Shown: piece after piece, positions 1 to 9,412 of the stretch | How positions within the stretch are numbered: the first letter of the stretch is position 1 | Layout: every line of letters starts with the position of its first letter | Assembly (NCBI GenBank): GCA_003988855.1 | Contig: QYAI01000009.1 | Span: 124,001 to 188,000, forward strand | Origin: Arachnopeziza araneosa | Taxonomy: Eukaryota > Ascomycota > Leotiomycetes > Helotiales > Arachnopezizaceae | Direction of reading: 5' to 3' | Length of the DNA: 64,000 nt | Notes under the pieces: generated by a model | Told to the model about the DNA's origin: nothing | What the model saw: the letters and a program-made list of their open reading frames with translations, nothing else | Databases searched by the model: none | Made by a program: the position numbers and the translations under genes

Positions 1-681
1 GGTTTGTCCCGAATAATATGGAGGTATTTCCCAAGATGCCTATCATTTTCATAGAATTGCATCAGCTCCTCGGCGTTCATCTTCTTGGTCTGGTTCAATG
101 GTACAAAGTTGATCTCCTTAGGTGGGAGAGCTTCATACGTGAATGGTCCTTTGACGGTGTCTAGATCATGTGTTCCGATAGCAACCAGAGTTCGTTGTCT
201 TGCTAAATTCTGGTGAAGTTTATCTTGTAGCGATATGAAGGAGTCATAGGATTCTTGGGTGAACTTGATGTTTCGGAGAATAGCTCCCGACACATATGGC
301 CGAACCTTCAGCGTATCTGGGTGGACAGTAATGGTCTCCAGCTTCCCTCTCTTTGGCATAACGAGGCGATAATTTGGCAGTGGCGTCTTCTCTCTAAAGA
401 TATTGAGCATGAGAGCTATACCTTCGAAACACAGCATATCATATCGATTGGCGGGGATCTCGATTTTCAGCTGAGCAGGCTGTTGCTTGCCATTAACAAT
501 AGGTCGTTCTGAGTTGGAGGTATCTTCGTCAAGTTCGATTCCGAATTCAAAACACAGTTCCTCGAACTCTTCAGTCGTGTACCTTTAGAGTTGTCAGTCT
601 CAGGTTGAGCAGACTGGTGTAAACATACTCTTGGCCCAGAGCTTTATAGAGCTCCGCCTTGTCTACACTAATTGTAGGCAT
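1..681 (-). CDS. FRS1: Phenylalanyl-tRNA synthetase beta subunit, N-terminal part (cut by window edge)
   Basis: Cytosolic PheRS beta subunit, which with the alpha subunit charges tRNA-Phe. The ATG is at 681. Exon 1 (629-681) encodes MPTISVDKAELYKALGQ and the first two bases of the next codon. An intron (583-628, 46 nt, GTATGT...AAG) follows, and exon 2 (582 to the window edge) resumes as EYTTEEFEELCFEFGIELDE. This opening, and the later KIEIPANRYDMLCFEG block, are hallmark sequences of eukaryotic and archaeal PheRS beta. About 211 codons are visible; the B3/4, B5 and catalytic-like domains lie beyond the left edge. The gene is divergent from the PP2A gene, so the two share the 682-1475 intergenic region. 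The identification is strong because the match runs through both exons and the splice restores the frame exactly. Confidence 0.93.
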
Positions 682-1475
682 ATTGAAGTATTTAGAGAGT
701 GATAGTGCATGCGCAAAAGATTTTTTCTGGTTGTGAAGAGCTTGTCGTGAGTGAAATGCTGGTGCTGGAGGGGTAAAATATTATGACTCCTTATTAAACC
801 CGGAGAACTCTGGACTGCGCAACGTTTCAGAGTTCTATGAACAGAAAATAAACTCAGCTTCAAGAAGACGATTATCTTGCTGCAGTCGAGAATTTCCTGT
901 GAAGAAAGAAATTTGTATGCTTCAATGTCCAAAAGATTTCACTGCGTTGCTGTTAAAGAAATTGTTGCAGCCTCAGGCTGAGAGATTTTGGAGGTGCACG
1001 CAGAATCAAGAGGGTGAGTGCATTCACCGTCACTATCGAGTCTATCTACGGGCTATTTTCCCCCACAAACAAAATCCACAGCATTAACACCTTCTTGAAC
1101 AAGAGCCATCTGTTGCATACCGGTATGTCCAATTGCATATGTTGTGTCTCTCGGTGTAGCCAGGGCACCATTCCTGAAATAGCTCCGTCATTGCCCAACT
1201 GCTTCCCCCACCAAGTCTTTTGATATTGAGAGCCTCTTGCTCGCGCCCTTTCTTCTCCCGCTAACACTGGCGCCCTTAGAACTCTCAAGCAAGTACTTCT
1301 GCTTATTTCGGTCAAGGTATCTTTTGATAACCCCATTCCATTCGGGAAAAGTCAAGACAGCCCAACACGCGATCATTCTTTGTGCACAACTAGCCGGTAA
1401 ACAGGTCAGAGGTTGGCCGAGTTGACGACGTTGTAAAATCATTCGACAATACCCAAATTCCTTAAATCACTCACC
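682..1475. promoter_or_regulatory. Divergent intergenic region between FRS1 and the PP2A scaffold gene
   Basis: About 0.8 kb between two start codons that point away from each other, so it must hold both promoters and 5' leaders. I see no protein family in the short open frames here and no clear TATA element close to either start. Confidence 0.6.
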
Positions 1476-3740
1476 ATGGCGGACGGTCCTGATAAGACAG
1501 ACGAGCTCTACCCAATAGCAGTGCTCATTGATGAATTGAAGGTATGTCTGTTTAGACGGTCCAGCCCACCTCTTCATTTGTCTATACTCGCTCATCCATA
1601 TCATAGCATGATGATGTTCTTCTACGACTAAATGCCATACACCGACTCTCGACTATTGCACTCGCGCTGGGAGCTGAGCGCACGAGAGACGAACTAATCC
1701 CTTTCCTAGATGGTATGTTTGGTGCAGCCTTAGCGCGTGCCACCAACCACTGACATTCATCTAGAATCTGTTGAAGATGAAGACGAAGTGCTCACGGCCT
1801 TGAGTGAAGAGCTTGGAAACTTTGTCGAATATGTTGGAGGTCCAGAATGGGGTCATGTCCTTCTATCACCGTTGGAGAACCTCGCAGCAATCGAGGAGCC
1901 GTTGGTTCGAGAAAAGGTACGAACAAGCATAAGACACACAAAACCAAAGTACCCGATTAACATATTCTAGGCTGTAGAATCATTAAACAAAATCTGCGAG
2001 GAGCTATCTTCGCAGCAGGTGGAAGAGTATTTCATTCCGCTCACAATTCGACTTTCGAAAGCCGACTGGTTTACCTCTAAGATCTCTGCAACAGGGCTCT
2101 ACAATGTTCCCTACAAGAAGGCTTCTCCTCCCATGCAAGAACAACTTCGACAACAATTCGGTCTCCTCGTGCATGATGAAACCCCGATGGTCAGGCGACA
2201 GGCTGCAAATAATTTAGCAAAGTTTGTGAAGGAAATGCCTGCAACAATTGTCGTTGAAGAAATGATACCCCTCTTTCAACACCTTGCGAGTGATGATCAG
2301 GATAGCGTGAGATTACTTACAGTCGAGATATTGATTGCAATTGCGGAGGTTGTGCCAAAGGAGCAGCAATCAAGTCATGGGGTTTTGCTTACAGCGCTGA
2401 GGAGTTTGATCGAAGACAAGAGCTGGAGAGTCCGCTATATGGTAGCCGATAGATTTGAAAAGGTAAACACATAATACTGTGATTTTATGAGGTCTCATGC
2501 TAACTTTCTCCAGATTGCGAAGGCGGTAGATGATGAGGTTGTCACAAGAGATCTTGTGCCCGCATTTGTGAAGCTTCTCAAAGATAGTGAAGCAGAAGTC
2601 CGAACAGCTATTGCCGGACAAATTCCAGGCATGTCTTCCCAATGTCAATACCAAGTCACTTCATTAACAGTGTATAGGTTTCTGCAAATTGGTTGATAGA
2701 ACAACTCTCTTGAACGATATCATGACAACAGTAGAGGATCTAGTCTCTGATACTTCTCAACATGTTCGTGCGGCTCTTGGTACCCAAATTAGTGGCCTTG
2801 CTCCAATTCTCGGCAAACAAGAGTAAGGAGACTGTTGACAAATATGCTTCTTTGCTGATTGGTCTTAGAACTATTGATCACCTCCTCCCCATGTTCCTTC
2901 AGATGCTCAAGGATGAATTCCCTGACGTTCGTCTTCACATTATCTCAAAACTTGAATTGGTGAACCAAGGTGCGTGACCTCTCGCTTCGAATTGAATTTA
3001 ACTAACTGCAGTAGTTATCGGCATTGAGCTTCTCTCACAATCCCTTCTTCCCGCCATTGTCCAATTAGCCGAAGATAAGCAATGGAGAGTCCGATTGGCC
3101 ATCATTGAATATATTCCCCTCCTCGCCAGCCAACTTGGTGTTAAATTCTTTGATGAGAAGTTGTCATCTCTCTGTATGGGCTGGTTGGGTGATACAGTTT
3201 TCTCAATTCGTGAAGCTGCAACACACAATCTGAAGAAGCTCACCGAGGTCTTTGGCGTCGAGTGGGCCAATGAAGCCATTATTCCAAAGGTTATGGCGAT
3301 GGGTGCACATCCCAATTATCTTTACAGAATGACCACCTGCTTTGCTATTACTGTATGTCTGAAGCTCTCATTATTTTTTTCTGGCTAACCCCTTTTAGAC
3401 ACTAGCAACAGTGGTCAGTCTAGACGTGGTCTCGAAATCAATTCTACCCATGATGGACAAGCTTGTTGCAGATGATATCCCAAATATTCGGTTCAATGTT
3501 GCAAAGTCTTATGCAGAGTTGATCTCCGTCCTCAAGCGTCTCCCGGATGAGGGAACCATCTACTCAATCGAGAAGTCAGGACATTCAGCCACACCTTCCG
3601 CCAAAGCTCAAATGCTCATTCAGGAGAGAATTTTACCAAATTTGGAGAAGCTACAGAAGGACGATGATGTTGACGTTCGTTTCTTTGCAACTACAGCTGC
3701 TGCTTCCATTTCAGGGGAGCCGATGAATACATCACCATAG
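1476..3740 (+). CDS. TPD3: Protein phosphatase 2A scaffold subunit A (PR65), HEAT repeats
   Basis: Scaffold of PP2A, on which catalytic and regulatory B subunits assemble. Nine exons: 1476-1541, 1607-1712, 1765-1916, 1971-2462, 2514-2628, 2678-2822, 2869-2969, 3015-3352 and 3399-3740, giving 618 aa, close to other PR65 proteins. It begins MADGPDKTDELYPIAVLIDE and consists of tandem HEAT helices; diagnostic stretches are LSKADWFTSKISATGLY, DKQWRVRLAIIEYIPLLA and WANEAIIPKVMAM. Two features could mislead an automatic caller. The intron at 2629-2677 starts with GC rather than GT (GCATGT...TAG). The intron at 2823-2868 has an in-frame stop, so unspliced reading looks like a frameshift. The acceptor at 3011/3014 is a tandem CAGTAG; use of the second gives VNQVIGIE, as expected for the family. 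The neighbouring Efm4-type gene is on the same strand but transcribed separately. Confidence 0.96.
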
Positions 3741-4107
3741 AAGAGATAATAAAGAAAGCACTCGAAAAATGCATATTTGTTGAGCTTATGGGTCTGCCTT
3801 AAGGGAAGTCTCCGTTGTTTGATGTATAGAATTGGGGCAGATACCAGCATAGTTCCTACTCGCAAAAATGAAAGCGCCTGATTCAGACTTGATGTCTAAA
3901 ACTAACACGTGATAAGAGAGATACCGCTTCCCGAACAGGTATGAATTCTGCCGCATGAAATCATCTCGCAGTGAATTCTGACTCGTTGAGCTCCTCAAAA
4001 TGATGTTAGATAATCTTAAGAGTTAAATCAAAGCATATCTTTGTAAATTGAGAGTCTATTGATCTCTTTTTATCTCATCTCATCTTAGCTCCTCTTGAAC
4101 GCAAACG
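3741..4107. other. Intergenic, PP2A scaffold 3' end to EFM4 start
   Basis: 367 bp between two genes on the same strand; it must contain the PP2A 3' UTR and the EFM4 promoter. A CTCATCT-type repeat lies just before the EFM4 start (about 4073-4086). Nothing else recognisable. Confidence 0.5.
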
Positions 4108-4961
4108 ATGGCAAAGTCTCTACCCACCAAACCAACCCACCTTGACCCCTCCCCTCTCGGCACAAAAGAATAGTAAGTATGCTCAGCACCCCACTACGCA
4201 AGGAATCACTTGATTGACTTCGACCAAATAGCTGGGATAATCTATACGCAACCGAAATCACAAATTATACCCAAGATCCTACCGATGAAGGCACGATATG
4301 GTTCGAGGACTCGGCTGCTGAAGACAAGGTCCTTGAATTCCTAGAAGAGAAAATAGAGAATGAGAAGATATTAGGCGGGCACATTACAAAACAGGCCTGC
4401 AGTTTCCTCGATCTAGGGACGGGTAATGGTCATTTCTTGTTTCGCTTGCGGGAAGGAGACGAAGATGCGGAAGAGGGAGGAGGATGGGGAGGTCGAATGC
4501 TAGGTGTGGATTACTCAGAGCGTAGTGTTGAGTTTGCGCGGCGGATTGCAGAGGAAAGGAAAAAAGAGAGCGAGAATGAAGAGGATGTGTGGAAAGATAT
4601 GGAGTTCGAATGGTGGGATCTCATGACTCAGTCTCCTGCTGGAGTGGTCTTGAATGGTGAGCAAGCCAAGGGTTGGGATGTGGTCCTCGATAAGGGAACT
4701 TTCGATGCCATTTCTCTATCTGAAGAGAAGGACTCAAGAGGAAGGAGGATCGTTGAGGCGTATAAGGAACGTGTTGTCCCACTCATACGAGAGGGTGGGC
4801 TACTCTTGGTTACTAGTTGTAATTGGACAGAGGAGGAGCTGAAGGCTTGGTTTGTAGAAGATGGCGGGGAGTTGAAGGTGGTGGATAAGATCCAGTATAG
4901 GAGTTTTAGCTTTGGGGGGAGGAAGGGTCAGACGATTAGTAGTGTCTGTTTTCGGAAATGA
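4108..4961 (+). CDS. EFM4: eEF1A lysine methyltransferase Efm4/See1 type
   Basis: SAM-dependent protein lysine N-methyltransferase; the yeast family member modifies elongation factor eEF1A. Two exons (4108-4172 and 4232-4961; intron 4173-4231, GTAAGT...TAG) encode 264 aa. The splice joins GTKE to YWDNLY, the family's conserved start of the fold. Motif I, LDLGTGNGHF, lies at about residues 81-90 and binds S-adenosylmethionine. The post-I acidic region reads LGVDYSERSVEFARR. The motif-IV-like WDVVLDKGTFDAISL at about 169-183 is characteristic of the Efm4/METTL10 group. The protein carries an extra acidic, glycine-rich stretch (EGDEDAEEGGGWGG) between motif I and the next strand, a common fungal loop expansion. 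It could be another class I lysine methyltransferase, but the YWDNLY and DKGTFDAISL motifs favour this call. Confidence 0.88.
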
Positions 4962-5564
4962 GAAAGGATAGGAATATAAGTCCGCAAGTGGTGAGAAACC
5001 TGTACCATCGATGAATGTATGAATAGAAACTACATTGTAGTAACTCGGCGAATAGAACAAGCTAAGCGGATATAATCTAAGGGAAGTACAACCTCTTAGC
5101 ATGACAGGGCTCTCTCGCATCACAAGTACTGGGTCCACTTATCAAAAGACTAGAATAGGACGAAGACCCGGGGATTTCCAACGTTTGGTAGCGTGCACTA
5201 TATTAAAAAATTGTTACTACTTGAAGATTGTCTCGGCAACTTCTGGAAAGTCTCAGCTACTTCCTCTTCGAATCGTCCCCAATTATTTTTATGGTGGTCA
5301 TATTATTTACTTACAATGATTAAATTCTTATACTGGTCTCACATTTAATTTCCTTCTTACAATATAGCTATTTACTTTAAATACTTGTCTATTTCTTATC
5401 TTCAAATCTTAATATAGCTTTAAATTTGACGTAAATCAACGGTCAAAGACTCACTTGATAAGAGAAAAAGCACATCGTTATAATCCTTTTCGAATTTTTA
5501 CTCAGAACTTATCAAGTATGGGAGCTAGATCTAAGTGTTATAGCTCATTTCCAACCTTTCCAGG
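4962..5564. other. Intergenic, convergent, AT-rich
   Basis: The convergent 3' ends of EFM4 (+) and the GNAT gene (-) meet here. The part from about 5200 to 5460 is conspicuously AT-rich and full of stop codons, without any recognisable transposon remnant. Confidence 0.5.
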
Positions 5565-6466
5565 TCAAAGATCCATACAGAACAGCGTCCCTATCCAAGT
5601 TGATCCATTGCGTCGCGTGAGGGAAAAATCACCCACAGTATCGAACCCCTGACGCTCATAGTATCTATCTCGGTATCAGCAATAATTCATTGCCTCTCAG
5701 ATATACTCAACATACCTCATAAGTCTTCGATTATTACCCGCCCACTGGAGGAAGTTAGCAAGTGCTAGAAAGGATGTTTGAGCTAAGAGTTGTACAATAT
5801 GCTTGATGACTACTCGCTTTCGAGCTTTGTGTTCATTACAAGGTTTACCATAGATGATACGTCAATAGGAAAACATCACTCCTTGATTTTACTTACACCG
5901 TCTACGTAAAGAGTCTTTTTCCCGGCTTTCCGGCCATATTCTATAATATTCTTGATCATAGCCTCGCCAGAACCTTTACGAGAAGATCCCGTTCGATAAT
6001 CTGAGATCATTACTTCCAGATACAAAATATTTTTAAACCCCTGCTCTTGAATCGCTTCAAGGCCCAGAGTATCAGCATGTGAGGTGATATGAGAGGGAAG
6101 CCAACCCTCGCGAAGAGTTGCAGCAGCAACAGACAAGCATCGCTGGCCCTTGTCGTCTGTTCGATAGCTTAAACCAGTAGGCATCTCCGGAATAGACGGC
6201 TCTAACTCGATCTCCGCAATCAGAATGCGAATTGCTTTCCCCAAGCCGGTGGTCTTGTACTGTTCAGCTTCCTCGATAGACTCCAGGTTTTCTTGGATGA
6301 AACCATCCCGCTCAGAGAATGGGATAGGACCCCATTGCTCTCCACTTCCAATCGAAGCCAAGTAGGGAAGTGTCGAGTCGAAGGCTTGAACAATGAAGTG
6401 TTCATCGTCAGAGTTAATTATGGCATCCCTGACGTTGAAGATGTTGGGTTTTGTGATGATCGACAT
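5565..6466 (-). CDS. GNAT-family N-acetyltransferase
   Basis: Acetyl-CoA-dependent N-acetyltransferase fold; substrate unknown. Three exons on the minus strand: 5897-6466, 5716-5744 (only 29 nt) and 5565-5664, giving 232 aa. Without splicing the frame stops just after LYVDG. Splicing gives LYVDGWAGNNRRLMRYYERQ followed by GFDTVGDF, the typical final alpha4-beta7 segment of a GNAT domain (WAGN followed by YYxxxGF), which confirms both introns. The putative acetyl-CoA pyrophosphate loop is RKGSGEAM, in the segment after ILYLEVMISDYR. The start MSIITKPNIF is the only suitable ATG. The intron of 152 nt (5745-5896) is longer than most here. No neighbouring gene hints at the substrate; it resembles fungal GNATs annotated only as hypothetical. 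Confidence 0.8.
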
Positions 6467-7277
6467 GGCTTAGATGAATCCTAAGATGGCTCTGTAGATT
6501 CTCGTTTAAAGGGAAGAAGGAGAACATGATGAGATGCTGTGGTATTATCTCAGGGGTCCGCCAGGCAGCAGCAGCAGCTTCGACTCGGGTTTTCAGGAAG
6601 AACGGCAACGGCAAACGGAAAAAGATATATTTCCATACCACAGTAACAGCTCATTCCACGTACTGCACAAGGATTTCGGTAAGATTCTGAAGTCACTCCT
6701 CAGCTTTATGCGGATCTCGGTGCGACACCCCACAAATTGTCCGGGTTTGAGGCTCGGGGCGGTTTACGGCGTATCACCCTGTATTTTGATCAAGGACTGG
6801 ACCTGCGAGTTGCAAAGTTCTTGCTCTATTCTATTCTATTCTATTTATTATATGTGTTGATTGGTAACACGACCTGGCAAGAAGCCCCATCTTCGACCCA
6901 CTTCATTTTTGGAAACAGTTGACGCCGCATTACAGCGTAATTCTTCTCAGCACTACGGTACTATGATCCTCAGATGTTTCGAGAACGGGAATGCAGTACG
7001 AGTCGGGATAGGTTCATTGACCATCGCTTGACAGACGCAAGGAGGAAGTTTGACGTTGGAGCCGTAGGATTAAACCCGGAGCATGTGTCGATTTGAAGAA
7101 TAACACAGCACGATGCAGCTGCTTCAAAAGAGTTCCCAGGAATTTCACCGACAGTGTATAAATACAGTCCTTCAAGCCTCTTTCTGGCTTCCGTTGCAGT
7201 CCAGTCATCCACATAATTCAAACAATAAAAGCCTCTCCAATCATCCCAATTTCAGCTTTTATAATCTTACCATCACC
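6467..7277. other. Divergent intergenic region with a CTATT microsatellite
   Basis: Upstream of both the GNAT gene (-) and the small secreted protein gene (+). It holds a perfect fourfold CTATT repeat at 6826-6845 and the TATA element listed separately. No gene seen. Confidence 0.5.
7157..7164 (+). promoter_or_regulatory. TATA box of small secreted protein gene
   Basis: TATAAATA lies 114 bp upstream of the ATG at 7278, followed by a CAAT/AAAC-rich leader and CATCACC before the ATG. Its strength and position suit a strongly inducible gene. Confidence 0.6.
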
Positions 7278-7502
7278 ATGCAATTCAAATACACCCTCTC
7301 CATCCTGGCCTTGATGGCAACCGCTATCTCGGCCCAGAACAACATCGGCGCTTCATGCAGCCCAGATGCATCTTACAACTGCTGCAACGACTTCGGCAGC
7401 ATCTGTGTCTGCAGCCAGGGCCATTGGGTGCTAGCTGCTAACTGCCCTGAGCAGTCTTGCGCTCTTCCCGCTGGATATACTGTTCCTTTCTGCTCTGTTT
7501 AA
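7278..7502 (+). CDS. Small cysteine-rich secreted protein (effector candidate)
   Basis: Single-exon gene of 74 aa. Residues 1-19 (MQFKYTLSILALMATAISA) form a clear signal peptide with an A-x-A-like cleavage site before QNN. The mature part of about 55 aa has eight cysteines spaced as C, CC, C-x-C, C, C, C, probably four disulphides. The double CC resembles hydrophobins, but the second CC of the hydrophobin pattern is missing and the protein is shorter and not very hydrophobic, so I do not call it one. No domain recognised. A TATA box and purine-rich leader sit just upstream. Small size, signal peptide and even cysteine number fit secreted fungal effectors or antimicrobial peptides; the function is unknown. 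Confidence 0.8.
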   Translation: MQFKYTLSILALMATAISAQNNIGASCSPDASYNCCNDFGSICVCSQGHWVLAANCPEQSCALPAGYTVPFCSV

Positions 7503-9412
7503 GAGTATGGAACTTTGTTGTAAGTTATGAGTCCTTCTCTTTGCTATTTTAATGTCTGATTTTTGCTCTTCAGGTTGATTATCGTAAGATGTGAAAGTGG
7601 GAATCTATATCTTCATCAATGAGCAGTCTTACAATCTGAGCCACTTCATGTTTTATACAGGATTGTCTGGCTGTTGAGGGAATATCAAAAGTCGCTTCTA
7701 TGTACATCAGAATGAGTTTGAAGTGAGACAATCAAAACTGCAACTACAATCTTTCAAAAGCTCCAAGTCTCATTTGTTTCCATTGCTAGCCACTCACTAT
7801 TCTGTCATAAGTAAACCATCTCCTCATATATCACGCTCCCATTTCACTCTTTGGTTTCCGTGCAGATACTGATCTACATACTGCCATTTTCTACTCTGAT
7901 ATGCCCTGTTAGTTCCGAAGGATTTCTCTTTCATTAGACATTTCTCTTACAGCTAAAAGCGAAATCTCCCAAGCATTGAACATCAAAAGTAAAAAATATA
8001 CCCTCAGGCTAAAGAGAGTATTTTAATACAGTCCTTGAGAGAGAAAATCCGCCCAATCAATAACCCAAGTTTGCGGACCTGATCCAGATCAACATGCAAC
8101 CATAAGAAACATTAGAACCTCAGAGATCTACAGCCAAGGGGAAAAGATGCAGTTCGAAGGTAACAAGCAACAACGTAAAACTCCATCCGCACCGGCTCAA
8201 GAAGTTCGCTCCCCTACGCCGCCAGAAAGCAAAATCCAAAAAATAAATAAGCTCGCTTAGGATACCAGCTAAGCCGAAACCGAAGCCGAAAGGTGAAAAA
8301 CAAACCACTCCACCAGGAACGCGGTTCAAAACGGCAAAACTGTAGGAAGACAGAAACCCAGCCAGGTGTGGAGGCTAGATTTTTTTCGGAGTTGGCGCTA
8401 CCCGGCGGGTAGATAGGTCGTGGATGGAACATCTGGGCTGGTGTTGCTGAAGTGTCGCAGCCCAGGAAGGGGGGGGGGGGGTTAATTATTTGGGCTGTTG
8501 TTGCTGGAGTGTTGCAGCCCAGGAGGGGAGGGGACGACCCGTGTACCTAAAGAGGAGGAATGGGTCTGTTGGCGATGTCCGGAAATGACTTATTTAATAT
8601 TATAGACCTGCTAAGAGGGTACTTTGATCGGAGAATGGTTACGCCATTCTCCGCTGTTTGGTTGCGGAGCGAGGTTTAAGCGGGGGAGTGGTTCTATGCG
8701 AATGTTATCTGTCACTTCTGATATTCTTCTGCTTTCTTAGGTATTTGTATTACTGACTTTCTACTTTATATGCAACTTAATTCAACTATACAGGATGTAT
8801 TTACTTGTTTGTTTTCATGGCTAAGCGAGACTGTCATCTCTACTTTTTCCACTCGAATACATTTATTCTATCTTCAACCCAAGCTTATAGACCAATCAAT
8901 AATAAATTTTGCTGTAAGTATCTCGAAAAGTATATTGGGGCTGCCAGAATTGTGTATTTGACGGAATGCTGTCCCTCTGTCAGGCTTATCTAAATATGTA
9001 ACAAAACCAAGAGATATCTTTAGGTCGCGTGTCCCGAAACATATCTGTGGTGATCAAAATATATGGTAATATTCTGCCTCGTGCCTTTTCTTCGTTACAT
9101 ATATAATAATTCAAATTCCTGTCGCCCCATCAATTGGATCCCTCATTCAAGCTCCATCATACCCAACTCTAGACATATATTTCAAAAGTGCCCCAAGAAA
9201 AAATCCACTCTTCAAATGTGAAATTCATTAGCTTATTATGATTTTTATGAGAGGCCTATGCACCCTGCTGGCTATCCGAAATACCTCTAATCTAAAATTA
9301 ACGCCATGCCCAAATGCCGAATGCCAATACACTTTGTTTATACTCCGTAGAGTTCAGTCCAGCCTAGCTCTTGTAGGCCTTCGAGGTATCCCCACCTCAT
9401 ATCCCACCCTAT
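7503..9412. other. Gene-free region, AT-rich with an internal GC-rich island
   Basis: 1.9 kb between the small secreted protein gene (+) and the 3' end of the beta-glucosidase gene (-). Both flanks (about 7510-8100 and 8700-9400) are AT-rich; 8150-8700 is GC-richer and contains the hairpins described separately. No coding pattern recognised. Confidence 0.5.
8398..8653. repeat. Cluster of four hairpins including two imperfect direct copies, with a poly-G run
   Basis: Four perfect inverted repeats within 256 bp: CTACCC/GGGTAG (8398-8412), CTGGGCTG/CAGCCCAG (8433-8465), TGGGCTG/CAGCCCA (8491-8521) and CGGAGAATGG/CCATTCTCCG with a 5-nt loop (8629-8653). The second and third lie in two imperfect direct copies of a unit of about 40-50 bp. 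They are separated by a run of 13 G at 8469-8481. Origin unknown. Confidence 0.75.

Noticed and set aside
2820..2870. Apparent frameshift or stop in the PP2A scaffold gene
   Set aside because: Explained by a 46-nt intron (2823-2868) with correct GTAAGG donor and TTAG acceptor that restores LGKQETIDHLL.
7278..7502. Hydrophobin assignment of the eight-cysteine protein
   Set aside because: The second CC pair of the hydrophobin pattern is missing and the spacings are too short.
8150..8700. Possible transposon remnant around the hairpin cluster
   Set aside because: No terminal inverted repeats of an element, no target-site duplication and no transposase fragment could be seen; kept only as a repeat feature.
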